The notes beneath the pieces are model-generated. The model was given only the letters and a program-made list of their open reading frames with translations, was not told the DNA's origin and ran no database searches. Shown here one piece after another: positions 1 to 7,370 of a stretch of 21,866 nt of DNA; positions within the stretch are counted from its first letter, which is position 1, and each line of letters opens with the position of its first letter. A program made the translations under genes and the position numbers. The DNA lies in the NCBI GenBank assembly GCA_030039095.1, contig JASHQP010000122.1:1-21866 (forward strand), in the 5' to 3' direction. The DNA is from Streptosporangiaceae bacterium. GTDB lineage: Bacteria; Actinomycetota; Actinomycetes; Streptosporangiales; Streptosporangiaceae.

Positions 1-132
1 GGCTCCGGGCACGGGATCGCCGGGATGACCGAGCGGGCCACGGCGCTCGGCGGCTCGCTCGAGGCGGGGCCGCGGCCGCAGGGCGGGTTCGGGGTCCGGG
101 CACGGCTGCCGCTGCAAGGGGGCGGGGAATGA
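1..132 (+). CDS. Sensor histidine kinase, C-terminal end (partial)
   Basis: Only the last 43 codons are in the window; the gene begins upstream. The translation contains GSGHGIAGMTERATALGGSL, the G-rich ATP-lid end of a HATPase_c domain as found in NarL/DesK-type two-component kinases, followed by a short tail and TGA. The stop overlaps the start of the next gene by 4 nt (ATGA), so the two are very probably co-transcribed and translationally coupled as a kinase and regulator pair. The sensor part and its signal cannot be seen. Confidence 0.85.
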   Translation, partial: GSGHGIAGMTERATALGGSLEAGPRPQGGFGVRARLPLQGGGE

Positions 133-794
133 TCCGGGTTGCCCTGGCCGACGACCAGGAACTGGTCAGGGCCGGATTCGGCGCGCTGCTCGACTCCGAG
201 GACGACATCGAGGTCGTCGGGGAGGCCGCCGACGGCGACGAGGCGGTGCGGCTCGCCGCCACCGCGGCACCCGACGTGATGCTGATGGACATCCGCATGC
301 CCCGGCTCGACGGCATCGAGGCGACCCGGCGGATCGCGGCCGACCCTCGCCTGGGCGACGTCCGGGTCGTCATCCTGACCACCTTCGAGCTGGACGAGTA
401 CGTCTTCGAGGGGCTGCGGGCCGGCGCCTACGGGTTCCTGGTGAAGGACACCGACGCCGCGGAGCTGATCCGCGCGGTCCGGGTGGTCGCCGCGGGCGAG
501 GCGCTGCTGTCCCCGACCGTCACCAGGCGGCTCATCGCCGAGTTCGCGTCGCGCACCAGGGAGGCGGCCAGCCTGGACGGCGTGGACGAGCTGACCCCGC
601 GCGAACGCGAGGTCGTCGCGCTCATCGCCACCGGGCTGTCCAACGACGAGATATCCCGCAAGATCTACGTGAGCCCGTCAACCGTGAAGACCCACGCGGC
701 TCGGGCTATGACCAAGCTCCGCGCGAGGGACCGGGCCCAGCTCGTGGTGTTCGCGTACCAGGCGGGCCTGGTGCGGCCCGGCTGGGCGGAGTGA
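129..794 (+). CDS. NarL/FixJ-family response regulator (receiver + LuxR HTH)
   Basis: A 221-residue DNA-binding response regulator. The receiver domain spans about residues 1-118, with acidic pair D8-D9, phospho-acceptor D54 in LMDIRMPRLDG, switch threonines T84/T85 and conserved K106 (FLVKD). A LuxR-type helix-turn-helix occupies about residues 155-212 (ELTPREREV, then SPSTVKTHAARAMTKL). Length and order are normal for the family. The ATG overlaps the kinase stop by 4 nt, so the partner is the truncated kinase just upstream. Target genes are not evident. The next gene is convergent, so this is the last gene of its operon. Confidence 0.95.
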   Translation: MIRVALADDQELVRAGFGALLDSEDDIEVVGEAADGDEAVRLAATAAPDVMLMDIRMPRLDGIEATRRIAADPRLGDVRVVILTTFELDEYVFEGLRAGAYGFLVKDTDAAELIRAVRVVAAGEALLSPTVTRRLIAEFASRTREAASLDGVDELTPREREVVALIATGLSNDEISRKIYVSPSTVKTHAARAMTKLRARDRAQLVVFAYQAGLVRPGWAE

Positions 795-804
795 ACGGCC
801 CGGC

Positions 805-874
805 GCACGCGCACCGCACGCGCACTACACGCGCACTACACGCGCACTACCTACACGCGCACTACACGCGCGCG
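805..874. repeat. 11-bp tandem repeat array in a convergent gap
   Basis: Perfect copies of ACGCGCACTAC lie at 818-828, 829-839, 840-850 and 855-865, with degenerate partial copies on both sides (from about 805 and to about 874). A 4-nt insertion separates the third and fourth perfect copies. The array lies between the ends of the response regulator gene and a minus-strand surface protein gene, so it is probably transcribed from both sides. No function is known to me; it could arise by replication slippage. Confidence 0.8.
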
Positions 875-880
875 CGGCGC

Positions 881-893
881 GGGCGCGGCGCCC
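881..893. terminator. Possible short GC hairpin terminator
   Basis: GGGCG (881-885) can pair with CGCCC (889-893) across a 3-nt loop, in a very GC-rich stretch between two convergent genes. There is no T-run. Position supports a bidirectional terminator but the stem is short and could be chance. Confidence 0.2.
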
Positions 894-911
894 GGCGTGG
901 CTAGTGCGTGG

Positions 912-2225
912 CTAGTCGCCGAGCGAAACCGCGGTCCACTTGACCGTGACGGTCCACGACGTCGCCGTGTCGCTGCTGAGCTCCGGCCCGGTGATCTTGA
1001 TGCCTTCCTGCTGCGCGTCCCCGGTCACAGCCGCGCAGCTTCCGGCGGCAAACTCGGGATCGCACACCGAGGTGCTGGTGAGCCCGGCCGTGTTCTCGCT
1101 GCCCGCCGCGAAGTTCTGCAGCAGGTACTGGTTGTTCCCGGGCATCTTGCCGCTGGCGTTGGCGCACGTGACGGCGGGGTTGCTGCCGAGGTTGCACAGG
1201 CCCCACTGCGCGCCGCCGTCGGACGGGACCGCGTTCGCGCCGTTCACGAAGATTCTCGCGGCGACTCCGGTGTTGGTGATCGTGATCGGGTAGCTGCCGC
1301 CCGATCCGGCCTTGCCGAGCCAGCATTGCCCGTTCGGGAAGCCGAGCGCTCCCGACGTCGATGCCGTGTTCACGCTCCCGTTGCCGCCGGTGCAGCTGCC
1401 GAAACTCGCCGAGGACGGCGACACCGTGACCGCGACCAGCGTGGGAACCGTCTTGAGCGAGATCGAGATGCTCGAGCTTCCGCCCGGCGTGCCCGGCGAG
1501 CTGGAGGTGGCGGCCGTGCTGCACGCGGCGAGCCCGGCCGAAGCGAGGACCGCGACGGCAGCCCACAGCCCCCTTCGCCGACGCCACCGGCCGGCCACCG
1601 GAGCCACCGCCGGAGCCACCGCCGGAGCCACCGCCGGCGGTGTGCGCTCGATCCGGATCCGGATACCCGACCGGCGCAGGCCCAGCCCGACGGCCAGCAG
1701 CACCAGCAACCCCACCCCGAACCACCACGCCCAGGTGGGGACCAGCGGACTCGGCGCCGACCCCTGCCGCACGGTGAAGACCAGCGCGGTGGCGGCGGCC
1801 ACGCCGAGATTGACATGGCCCGCCGATGGGCCCGGTGAGGCGGTGACCACGATGTCGCTCAGGTACCGGCCCAGCTTCGCGCCGGCCGGCACCGTCAGCC
1901 GGAGCGGAATCTGCGCGCCCTGGCGCGGAGAGAGCCGCACCGCGGGCCCGGTCGTGCGGACCCAGGACTGCGGCACGCTGCGGCCGCGGCCCGTGGAGAG
2001 CCGGTCGACGCGCACCGTGACCGACTCGGGCTGGGTCCCGGTGTCGGAGACGTACACGGGCGGGAGCGCATAGCTCTGGCCGGTCAGGGCCGCGCTTGCG
2101 AGGCGGACGGGGGCGGCCTGCACGCCGACCCCGATGCTCGCATCCGCCATCGGGGCAGAAAACGAGAGCGCCACAAAGGCGGCCGGCAGCGAGAGCACGA
2201 TCGCCAATCCCCGCCGCAAATGCAC
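912..2225 (-). CDS. Surface protein: Ig-like/WxLIP-like domain, TM, then lipoprotein-like second half
   Basis: 437 residues from a GTG at 2225, chosen because AGGGAGG lies 8 nt upstream; the frame is open to an ATG at 2303, but that adds an unlikely 26-residue leader. Visible parts in order: signal peptide (LRRGLAIVLSLPAAFVALSF, cut near ADA); an extracellular beta-rich domain at about 33-140 resembling the DUF916/WxL-interacting-protein fold; a transmembrane helix at about 165-183 (TWAWWFGVGLLVLLAVGLGL); an Arg-rich segment; a PAVA repeat; a second hydrophobic stretch ending in lipobox LAAC (Cys235); then a Ser/Gly linker and a Cys-containing domain of about 200 residues with an Ig-like look (SPSSASFGSC, PITITNTG). 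The second half looks like a complete lipoprotein with its own signal peptide and could start at GTG 1598. Family assignment is tentative; export and surface location are well supported. Confidence 0.7.
   Translation of the reverse strand: MHLRRGLAIVLSLPAAFVALSFSAPMADASIGVGVQAAPVRLASAALTGQSYALPPVYVSDTGTQPESVTVRVDRLSTGRGRSVPQSWVRTTGPAVRLSPRQGAQIPLRLTVPAGAKLGRYLSDIVVTASPGPSAGHVNLGVAAATALVFTVRQGSAPSPLVPTWAWWFGVGLLVLLAVGLGLRRSGIRIRIERTPPAVAPAVAPAVAPVAGRWRRRRGLWAAVAVLASAGLAACSTAATSSSPGTPGGSSSISISLKTVPTLVAVTVSPSSASFGSCTGGNGSVNTASTSGALGFPNGQCWLGKAGSGGSYPITITNTGVAARIFVNGANAVPSDGGAQWGLCNLGSNPAVTCANASGKMPGNNQYLLQNFAAGSENTAGLTSTSVCDPEFAAGSCAAVTGDAQQEGIKITGPELSSDTATSWTVTVKWTAVSLGD
1600..1635 (-). repeat. 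Three perfect 12-bp tandem repeats at a fusion-like junction
   Basis: On the plus strand GGAGCCACCGCC is repeated at 1600-1611, 1612-1623 and 1624-1635. On the coding (minus) strand each copy reads GGCGGTGGCTCC and encodes the PAVA repeat. It lies exactly between the membrane-anchored first half and the lipoprotein-like second half of the surface protein. Several in-frame GTG codons lie in or next to it, each preceded by GGCGGTGG, which could act as internal starts. Confidence 0.85.
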
Positions 2226-2342
2226 GTCAGCCGCCTCCCTATCCGCGCATATGACTCTAATAGCCAGGCATAAGAGAAGAAAGGCAAAGGCTACATCGCC
2301 CATTACGCGTCGGATCCGGTCTGTGAATGAAACACGCCGGCT

Positions 2343-2879
2343 TCACTGGCCAGATCGAGGCCCGGTTCCGGGCACCGGCCTGCCGTCCTCGAGGTACACG
2401 AGCTCGCAGGAACTCAGCGCGGCGCTCACCCGCCTCCGGATCGGCCCGCTGAGGAGCTTCAGCGCCTTGGGCAGCTTGGCCAGCCGGTGCTCGGAGATCT
2501 CCTCCGCCTGCAGCACGATCGCGCCGAGGGCGGCATCGCCGAACACGCCACAGTCGAAGAGAAAACGCAGTCCCCCCGGCCGGCCGGGCCGGGGCCGGCG
2601 GAAGTCAACGCACACCAGGCGGCCAGTGCGAGCGTGCAGGCCGCATTCCTCCCGCACCTCCCGCTGGCAGGCCTGCCACGGCGTCTCCCCGTCGGCCTCC
2701 ATGACGCCACCGGGGATCGTCCATCCCGACTTGTACGTGGGCTTCAGGATGAGCAGGCGGCGCTTGCGGTCGAAGATCAGCGCCCCGGCGGCCGCGGGGA
2801 TGGCCGGCAGGATCTCCGGGCTGGCCGGCCGGGCAGGAGTGACCGGCTGAGCCCTCAGCCCAACGTCGCCATCGACCAT
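2343..2879 (-). CDS. Nudix hydrolase
   Basis: 178 residues. The Nudix box is visible at residues 58-81: G58, E65, then REVREECGL at 73-81 carrying the metal-binding E77/E78. Family members hydrolyse nucleoside diphosphates linked to another moiety. The substrate cannot be read from the sequence. The spacing from G58 to E65 is six residues where the standard box (GX5EX7REUXEEXGU) has five; the E-to-REUXEE spacing is normal. The preceding strand GWTIPGG is typical. Start is ATG 2879; no strong ribosome site precedes it, so a leaderless or weakly translated mRNA is possible. It lies upstream of the surface protein gene on the same strand with a gap of about 117 nt, and divergent from the STAS gene. 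Confidence 0.9.
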   Translation of the reverse strand: MVDGDVGLRAQPVTPARPASPEILPAIPAAAGALIFDRKRRLLILKPTYKSGWTIPGGVMEADGETPWQACQREVREECGLHARTGRLVCVDFRRPRPGRPGGLRFLFDCGVFGDAALGAIVLQAEEISEHRLAKLPKALKLLSGPIRRRVSAALSSCELVYLEDGRPVPGTGPRSGQ

Positions 2880-3057
2880 AAGGCAAGCCTACGGTTCGCC
2901 GGCCGGGCAACGGGCGCAGGGACGCCCGACTCGCCCCAGCTTGTGCGGACAGCGGGGGACGTGAATAATGCTCCTTGCGGTGGCGGGCGACGGCTCGCCC
3001 GCTTCACAGGGTCCGGAGGCGCGGCCCATCCTTCTCCTCACGAGCTGGAGTGACGGC

Positions 3058-3456
3058 ATGCCTCAGGAACGTCTTCCCGTGGCCTGGCTTGGCGAAGCCG
3101 CGGTGATCACGCTGCCCGAAGAGATCGATATCTCCAACTCCGAGCAGGTTCGCGAAGAGCTGCTCTCGCTGCTAAATCGTGGCCCGGCGGTACTGATCGT
3201 GGATATGGCCGAAACGACGTTCTGCGATTCCGCTGGCGTCAATGCCCTGGTCCGCGCGCACAGGCGAGCCACCGCCAGCGACGCGGAAATACGGCTGGTC
3301 CTCACCTCGCGCGGGGTGGAGCGAGTTCTGGCCATCACCGGGGTGGATCGCCTCATAACGATCTATCCGAGCGTGGCCGCAGCGCTGAACGAGGGAGACC
3401 CGCCCGCCGGCGTGGCGAATCCGGACTCGGACGGCTGCGCAGCGCAGCCGAGCTGA
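3058..3456 (+). CDS. STAS-domain anti-sigma factor antagonist (SpoIIAA/RsbV-like)
   Basis: 132 residues from ATG 3058, selected because GGAG lies 7 nt upstream and because the open frame to 2968 adds a leader unlike the family. A single STAS domain covers about residues 5-112. The phosphorylation loop reads TFCDSAGVNAL with S58 directly after D57, matching the phospho-serine position of SpoIIAA and RsbV. In partner switching the dephosphorylated form binds the HATPase anti-sigma factor and frees the sigma factor. The tail after about residue 112 is disordered and its codons form a perfect palindrome. The likely target is the sigma factor about 370 nt downstream (inference from position). Confidence 0.92.
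   Translation: MPQERLPVAWLGEAAVITLPEEIDISNSEQVREELLSLLNRGPAVLIVDMAETTFCDSAGVNALVRAHRRATASDAEIRLVLTSRGVERVLAITGVDRLITIYPSVAAALNEGDPPAGVANPDSDGCAAQPS
3432..3450. repeat. Perfect 9-bp-arm palindrome just before a stop codon
   Basis: CGGCTGCGC-A-GCGCAGCCG is a perfect inverted repeat at the very end of the STAS gene, 3 nt before its TGA. As RNA it would fold into a strong hairpin (realistically 7-8 bp with a small loop). No T-run follows. It may act in 3'-end stabilisation or termination, or be a REP-like unit. Confidence 0.7.
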
Positions 3457-3768
3457 TGCCGCCGCCGCGCCGTCGTGCCCAACTACACTCCACTGGAAGT
3501 TCGTCGGGCCGTGAACCCGGCCCGGAGCAGCGCCTGGCGCCGCCCGATCCGCGGCATTCCGGGCCGCTGCGGCCCGCTCTGTGCGGCGCCGGTACGGCTC
3601 CGCCCGTACCTATTCCGCACGGTCGCGATGGCGGCCGCAAGCGAAACCGGGCATCCGCGCCGTACCAGGCCGGCGACGGCATGCCGGTCAACCCGGTCGG
3701 CGACGATCTCAGCCATCGGCCATGCCAGGTCCAGCCGCTGCAACTGGCGGGCCGGCGGCGCCGGCCAC
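3457..3768. other. Gene-free gap with two adjacent hairpins
   Basis: No convincing gene between the STAS and sigma genes. Open frames here (for example GTG 3475 to 3774) show weak codon bias and no recognisable protein. Two hairpins sit close together: GGGCCGC-T-GCGGCCC at 3571-3585, and GGTACGG-CTCCGC-CCGTACC at 3591-3610 (7-bp perfect arms, 6-nt loop). They are about 115 nt after the STAS stop and could end its transcript, although neither has a T-run. Confidence 0.5.
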
Positions 3769-3792
3769 GTTTGAGGCTCGCATGAGGGGCAG
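3769..3792 (+). promoter_or_regulatory. SigB/SigF-type promoter before the sigma factor gene
   Basis: GTTT (3769-3772), 14 nt, then GGGCAG (3787-3792). This fits the pattern known for actinobacterial SigB/SigF promoters (GNNT or GTTT, 14-16 nt, GGGTAC/T), with GGGCAG as a 4-of-6 match to the -10. Transcription would begin near 3800, giving a 5' leader of about 30 nt before ATG 3829. The same GTTTGAG core recurs at 14703 and 14978. If it is used by this family of sigma factor, the gene downstream is autoregulated. Confidence 0.55.
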
Positions 3793-3828
3793 GAATGTGA
3801 CCGAGCCCGCCGCGGAGAGGTGCCCAAC

Positions 3829-4632
3829 ATGACGGCTTCCATGGCCTGCCCGCCCGCCCAAGCCGAGGAAGAGAGTGATCAGGCGCTGGTGCGCCTTGTG
3901 CAGTCGCTGCCACGCCAGAGCCTCGAGCGTGACGCTGCCTGTCAGCGGCTCGTCACCAGGTACCAGTCGCTGGTCCGCCACTGCGCCATGCGGTACCGGC
4001 AGAGCCCGGAGTCGCAGGAAGAGCTGATGCAGGTCGGATACGTCGGCCTGCTCAAGGCGATCAACAACTTCGACCCCGCGGTCGGCTGGAACCTCGCCGC
4101 GTACGCCCAGCCGTGCATCAGCGGCGAGATCAAGCGGCACTTCCGGGACAAGCGCTGGCAGGTGCATGTGAAGCGGTCCGTGCAGGAGCTGCGCCAGGAA
4201 CTGCGCAGGGCGAGGGCGGAGCTGACGCAGCAGCTGGCCCGGTCGCCTCGGCCCGATGAGCTGGCCACCCATCTCGGGGTCAGCGACGCCGACCTGCGCG
4301 ACGCCGAGCGCGCCGACCTGGTATTCCAGGCCGCGTCGCTGGACGCGCCGGTGGCCGGCGACCACGAGGCGGCGGCTCTCGGCGACCTGATGGGCGAGGA
4401 GGACCCGCAGCTCGAGCACGCACTCGACATCGAGTCCGTCTGGACACACTGGGACGGCCTGCCGGAACGGCAGCAGAAGCTGCTGACGATGCGGTTCTAC
4501 GGGAACATGAGCCAGGCCGAGATCGGTGACCGGCTCGGCATCTCCCAGATGCACGTGTCCAGGCTGCTCGCCTCCGCCCTCGACTACCTGCGTGAGCAGA
4601 TCGTGGGCGAGGACGCCGGCCCGCGGAGCTGA
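3829..4632 (+). CDS. RNA polymerase sigma factor, SigB/SigF/SigG family
   Basis: 267 residues from ATG 3829; GGAGAGG at 3814-3820 gives an 8-nt spacer, whereas the in-frame GTG at 3820 overlaps that site. Region 2 at about 40-115 has the -10 recognition part (EELMQVGYVGLLKAINNFD, then ISGEIKRHFRDKRW). Region 3 follows at about 117-200, and region 4 at about 205-260 ends in the HTH NMSQAEIGDRLGISQMHVSR. The GEIKRHFRDK signature is diagnostic of stress and sporulation sigma factors controlled by partner switching. Region 2.4 reads VGWNLAAYAQPCISGEI, with Trp-Asn where most homologues have a Phe-Ser/Ala pair. Such sigma factors are normally held by an RsbW-like anti-sigma factor; the MEDS-HATPase protein and two STAS proteins in this window are candidates. 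The gene ends 4 nt from the convergent phosphatase gene. Confidence 0.95.
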   Translation: MTASMACPPAQAEEESDQALVRLVQSLPRQSLERDAACQRLVTRYQSLVRHCAMRYRQSPESQEELMQVGYVGLLKAINNFDPAVGWNLAAYAQPCISGEIKRHFRDKRWQVHVKRSVQELRQELRRARAELTQQLARSPRPDELATHLGVSDADLRDAERADLVFQAASLDAPVAGDHEAAALGDLMGEEDPQLEHALDIESVWTHWDGLPERQQKLLTMRFYGNMSQAEIGDRLGISQMHVSRLLASALDYLREQIVGEDAGPRS

Positions 4633-4636
4633 CTGC

Positions 4637-6616
4637 TCAGCCGTCCGGGGCCTCGCCCGCGAGCAGCGCCAGCATCGTGACGTTGTCGCGCAGCTCACCG
4701 CCGCAGATCTCGAGCACGACCTCCTCCATCCGGGACACCACGCGCGCCGCGGGCTCACCGGCGAGCGCCGCCAGCTCGTCGGTCAGGCGGTCCTCGAAGT
4801 CGACCATGTGCGGCCCGCACGCGCTGATGAGGCCGTCGGTGAAGAGGAATAGCAGGTCACCGGGCTGAAGGTCCAGTTCCTGCGTGGCCGGCTCGGCGTC
4901 AGGGAAGATGCCGAGCGGGAGCCCGCCGCCCTGCAGCACCTGCGTCCTGCCGTCCGGCCTGACCAGGACCGGCCACGGATGCCCCGCGCTGCCCAGCACC
5001 ACGTGCAGGCTGCCGTCCTGCCACCGCAGATGGCAAACGCAGGCCGTGACGAAGCGGCCGCCGAACTCCTCCGCCATCATGATCTCGTTGGCGCCGCGCA
5101 GCACCACGGCCGGATCGGGGTTCTGGTGCGCGAGCACACGGATCGCGTGCCTCGCGGCGGCGGTGACGGCGGCCAGGTCCTGGCCCCCGCAAACGTCGCC
5201 GATCGACATCCCCCACCCGTTCCCGGCCGGATAGCTGTCGTAGAAGTCGCTGCCGACGTATTGCGCGATGGCCGCCAGATGGCCCGCGGCCACCTCGGCT
5301 CCCGGGAACTGGCGGGGCTGCCGCGGCAGCAGGCTCGCCTGCAGCGCATCGGCGATCTCGGTGCGGTGCCGCAGTACCCGGTCGGCCCGTATCGCGAGCG
5401 CGAGCTGCTCGCCGAGCTCCTCGGCGAGCCCGATGTCGGCCATACCGAAGTGACCGTGCCCGGCCGCCCGCGCGAGGGTCAGGACGCCGTAGCGGTGGTC
5501 CCCGTACGCAACCGGCACGCAGAGCAGCGACGTCGCGCCCAGCTGCATCAGCAGCGGCGCGCCGCCCGGCCCGCCGGGGCCTGTCCCGAGGATGTCCGGG
5601 TCCTCGGCGTGGGCGACGAGCGCCGGGATACCGGTCTGGTAAACCTGGGCAGGGACCGAGCCGGGTGCCGGATCGACCGCCGCCACCTGCCGCGCCTGCT
5701 CCTCGGACGGCTGGTCCCCGGGGCCCACCACGAGCCGCCGGCGCAGCCGCTCGTTGCGCTCCACGTCCAGGATGAGCCACGCGGACAGCTCGCGCGCCAG
5801 CAGACGCGCGAACCGCTGCATGGTCACCGACTCCGTGTTGTCGGCGTTCTCGAGCAGGATCCGGGTGGCGGCCGTCACCAGGTCGAGGCGCCGCATCGCC
5901 GACCGGATTGCGGGGTCTCCGGAGTCCCCGGGGACCCCGGAGGCTCCGTTCTTGCTGCCGGCGGGCTCAGGAGGGGGGCCGGCCAGGGCGCCGCCCGGCG
6001 CGCTGACGGCGGCGATGAGCTGGCCCGAGTCCCCGCGTGCCAGTACCGGGCACACCGTGACCTCGCACTCCGCGACCCCCTCGGCCGTGAGCACGCCGCA
6101 GCGCAGCGTGCGCACTTCGCCGGTGCGCACGACGGCCGCGAGCTGCGACTGCAGCGCGGCACGGAACGGCAGGTCGATGAAGGTTGTCAGCAGCTTCCCC
6201 GTCGGGTATCCCGAGCGCGAGCCGACCAGCTGCCCGGCCGCCGAGTTGGCCCGCCGCACCGTTCCGTCGAGCCCGAGCAGGAACAGCGGCACCGGGACCT
6301 GCTGGTAGACGGCCTGCAGCAGCCGCCGCTCAGCATTCGGGCCGTCGGCCAGATCCCCTCCCGGGCCGCCTGAAGCCCGGTCTTCCGCGCCCGCGAGCGC
6401 CTGCACCGCGCCGTCAAGCTCGGCGAGCGCGGCCTCGAGCAACGGCGCGAGCTCAGCCCCGGGCAACGCCGCCGCTTGCCGCAACGCGTCGCTTCGGGCC
6501 TTCAGCCTGGCGGTCTCGCCGGCCGTCTCCCGAGCACCCACGGACCGTGCCACGTGCTGGTCAGGCACTGCCGACCCAGCCCAGCGCGTCGTCCCCGTCG
6601 CCCCCGTCGCCTCCAC
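4637..6616 (-). CDS. PAS-GAF-PP2C (SpoIIE/RsbU-type) serine phosphatase
   Basis: 659 residues from GTG 6616 (alternative GTG 6568, nearly abutting the upstream stop; neither has a strong ribosome site). Order: N-terminal helical part; PAS at about 98-205 (PVPLFLLGLDGTVRRANSAA); Gly/Pro linker; GAF at about 240-415; then a PP2C domain at about 425-655. Metal-binding acidic residues are visible: D457 and D460 in GSDFYD, D474 in GDVCG, D594 in LFTDG and D644 in RDNVTML. D-N in the last motif matches classical PP2C, so the enzyme should be active. Predicted role: dephosphorylation of STAS antagonists in response to ligands sensed by PAS/GAF. No transmembrane segment is seen, so it is cytoplasmic. 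It is the last gene of the kinase, ANTAR and phosphatase operon, and its start overlaps the ANTAR gene end by 56 nt (or about 8 nt with the shorter start). Confidence 0.93.
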   Translation of the reverse strand: MEATGATGTTRWAGSAVPDQHVARSVGARETAGETARLKARSDALRQAAALPGAELAPLLEAALAELDGAVQALAGAEDRASGGPGGDLADGPNAERRLLQAVYQQVPVPLFLLGLDGTVRRANSAAGQLVGSRSGYPTGKLLTTFIDLPFRAALQSQLAAVVRTGEVRTLRCGVLTAEGVAECEVTVCPVLARGDSGQLIAAVSAPGGALAGPPPEPAGSKNGASGVPGDSGDPAIRSAMRRLDLVTAATRILLENADNTESVTMQRFARLLARELSAWLILDVERNERLRRRLVVGPGDQPSEEQARQVAAVDPAPGSVPAQVYQTGIPALVAHAEDPDILGTGPGGPGGAPLLMQLGATSLLCVPVAYGDHRYGVLTLARAAGHGHFGMADIGLAEELGEQLALAIRADRVLRHRTEIADALQASLLPRQPRQFPGAEVAAGHLAAIAQYVGSDFYDSYPAGNGWGMSIGDVCGGQDLAAVTAAARHAIRVLAHQNPDPAVVLRGANEIMMAEEFGGRFVTACVCHLRWQDGSLHVVLGSAGHPWPVLVRPDGRTQVLQGGGLPLGIFPDAEPATQELDLQPGDLLFLFTDGLISACGPHMVDFEDRLTDELAALAGEPAARVVSRMEEVVLEICGGELRDNVTMLALLAGEAPDG

Positions 6617-7370
6617 GGGACTCGATGATCCTGGTGGCGACGTCGGTGACCTTCATGTTCTGCGCCTGCGAGACCTGCCGCATCCGCTGCAGCGCTTCGG
6701 CGGCCGTGCAGCCGAGCGCGTGCATCAGCACGCCCTTCGCCTGGTCGACCACGGCGCGGGACTCGGCGGCGTCGCGAAGCTGCCGGGCCGTTCGCCGAGC
6801 GTCGCCGTACTCGGACGCGACGCCGACCGCCGCCCCGCCGAACGCGAGCAGGCGCTCGGCCACCGCGACGGAATCAGGGCCCAGCGTCCAGCGGCGGGCA
6901 CCGAACAGCGACAGGCACACGACCGCGCCGCCGGCCGGATGAGCCAGGCTGAGCGAGCACCGCACGCCCTGGCGCAGCGCCGCGCCGGCAAATTCGGGCC
7001 ACCGGCGCTCTTCGAGCGTATCGGCGCAGCCGGCCGGCTCGCCCGAGCCCAGCGCGTCGAGAAGCGGGCCGCTCCCGCAGCGCACCTGCACGTCGATGAG
7101 CTCGGGCAGGGATGGATGGCTCGCGGCGACCGCCACGGGCTCGCCGCCCTGCCAGAGGACGGCCGCGGCACCGGAGCATCCGGGCACCTGCCGCGCGGCC
7201 TGGGCCACGAGCTGGTTCAGGGACCGGGGCGCAGACGTCTCGGCGGCAGGAGGCCCGATGACTTCACGGGCCGGGTCAGCCCCGGACGTAGCGTTCCGCC
7301 TCCCATCGTGAGTGCGCCCCGCCCGCGGCCGTGGCGCTGACCCACTTCCGGTCATCTCCCTGGGTATCAC
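6561..7370 (-). CDS. GAF-ANTAR transcription antitermination regulator
   Basis: 269 residues. A GAF sensor occupies about residues 50-185 (SLNQLVAQAARQVPGCSGAA, later CSLSLAHPAGGAVVCLSLFG). An ANTAR RNA-binding domain is at about 195-250, with the typical AVVDQAKGVLMHALGCTAAEA core. ANTAR domains bind paired hexaloop hairpins in nascent RNA and block termination. The GTG start at 7370 overlaps the kinase stop by 4 nt (GTGA), a classic coupled arrangement. The tail is Gly/Asp-rich. Most likely it works with the upstream hybrid kinase and downstream phosphatase in one signalling unit. No target RNA hairpin pair was found nearby. Confidence 0.93.
   Translation of the reverse strand: MIPREMTGSGSAPRPRAGRTHDGRRNATSGADPAREVIGPPAAETSAPRSLNQLVAQAARQVPGCSGAAAVLWQGGEPVAVAASHPSLPELIDVQVRCGSGPLLDALGSGEPAGCADTLEERRWPEFAGAALRQGVRCSLSLAHPAGGAVVCLSLFGARRWTLGPDSVAVAERLLAFGGAAVGVASEYGDARRTARQLRDAAESRAVVDQAKGVLMHALGCTAAEALQRMRQVSQAQNMKVTDVATRIIESRGGDGGDGDDALGWVGSA

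Noticed and set aside
897..1838. Plus-strand 313-residue open frame
   Set aside because: Arg/Gly/Ala-rich shadow of the minus-strand surface protein, with no domain.
3571..3610. Hairpin pair as an ANTAR target RNA
   Set aside because: Known ANTAR targets are paired hairpins with 6-nt loops having A at position 1 and G at position 4; here the first loop is about 1 nt and the second is CTCCGC.
3475..3774. 99-codon plus-strand frame between the STAS and sigma genes
   Set aside because: Weak third-position bias, no ribosome site, no recognisable motif.
4637..6616. Loss of a catalytic residue in the PAS-GAF-PP2C phosphatase (RDN instead of RDD)
   Set aside because: Asp-Asn is the usual form of this motif in classical PP2C enzymes, so activity is expected.
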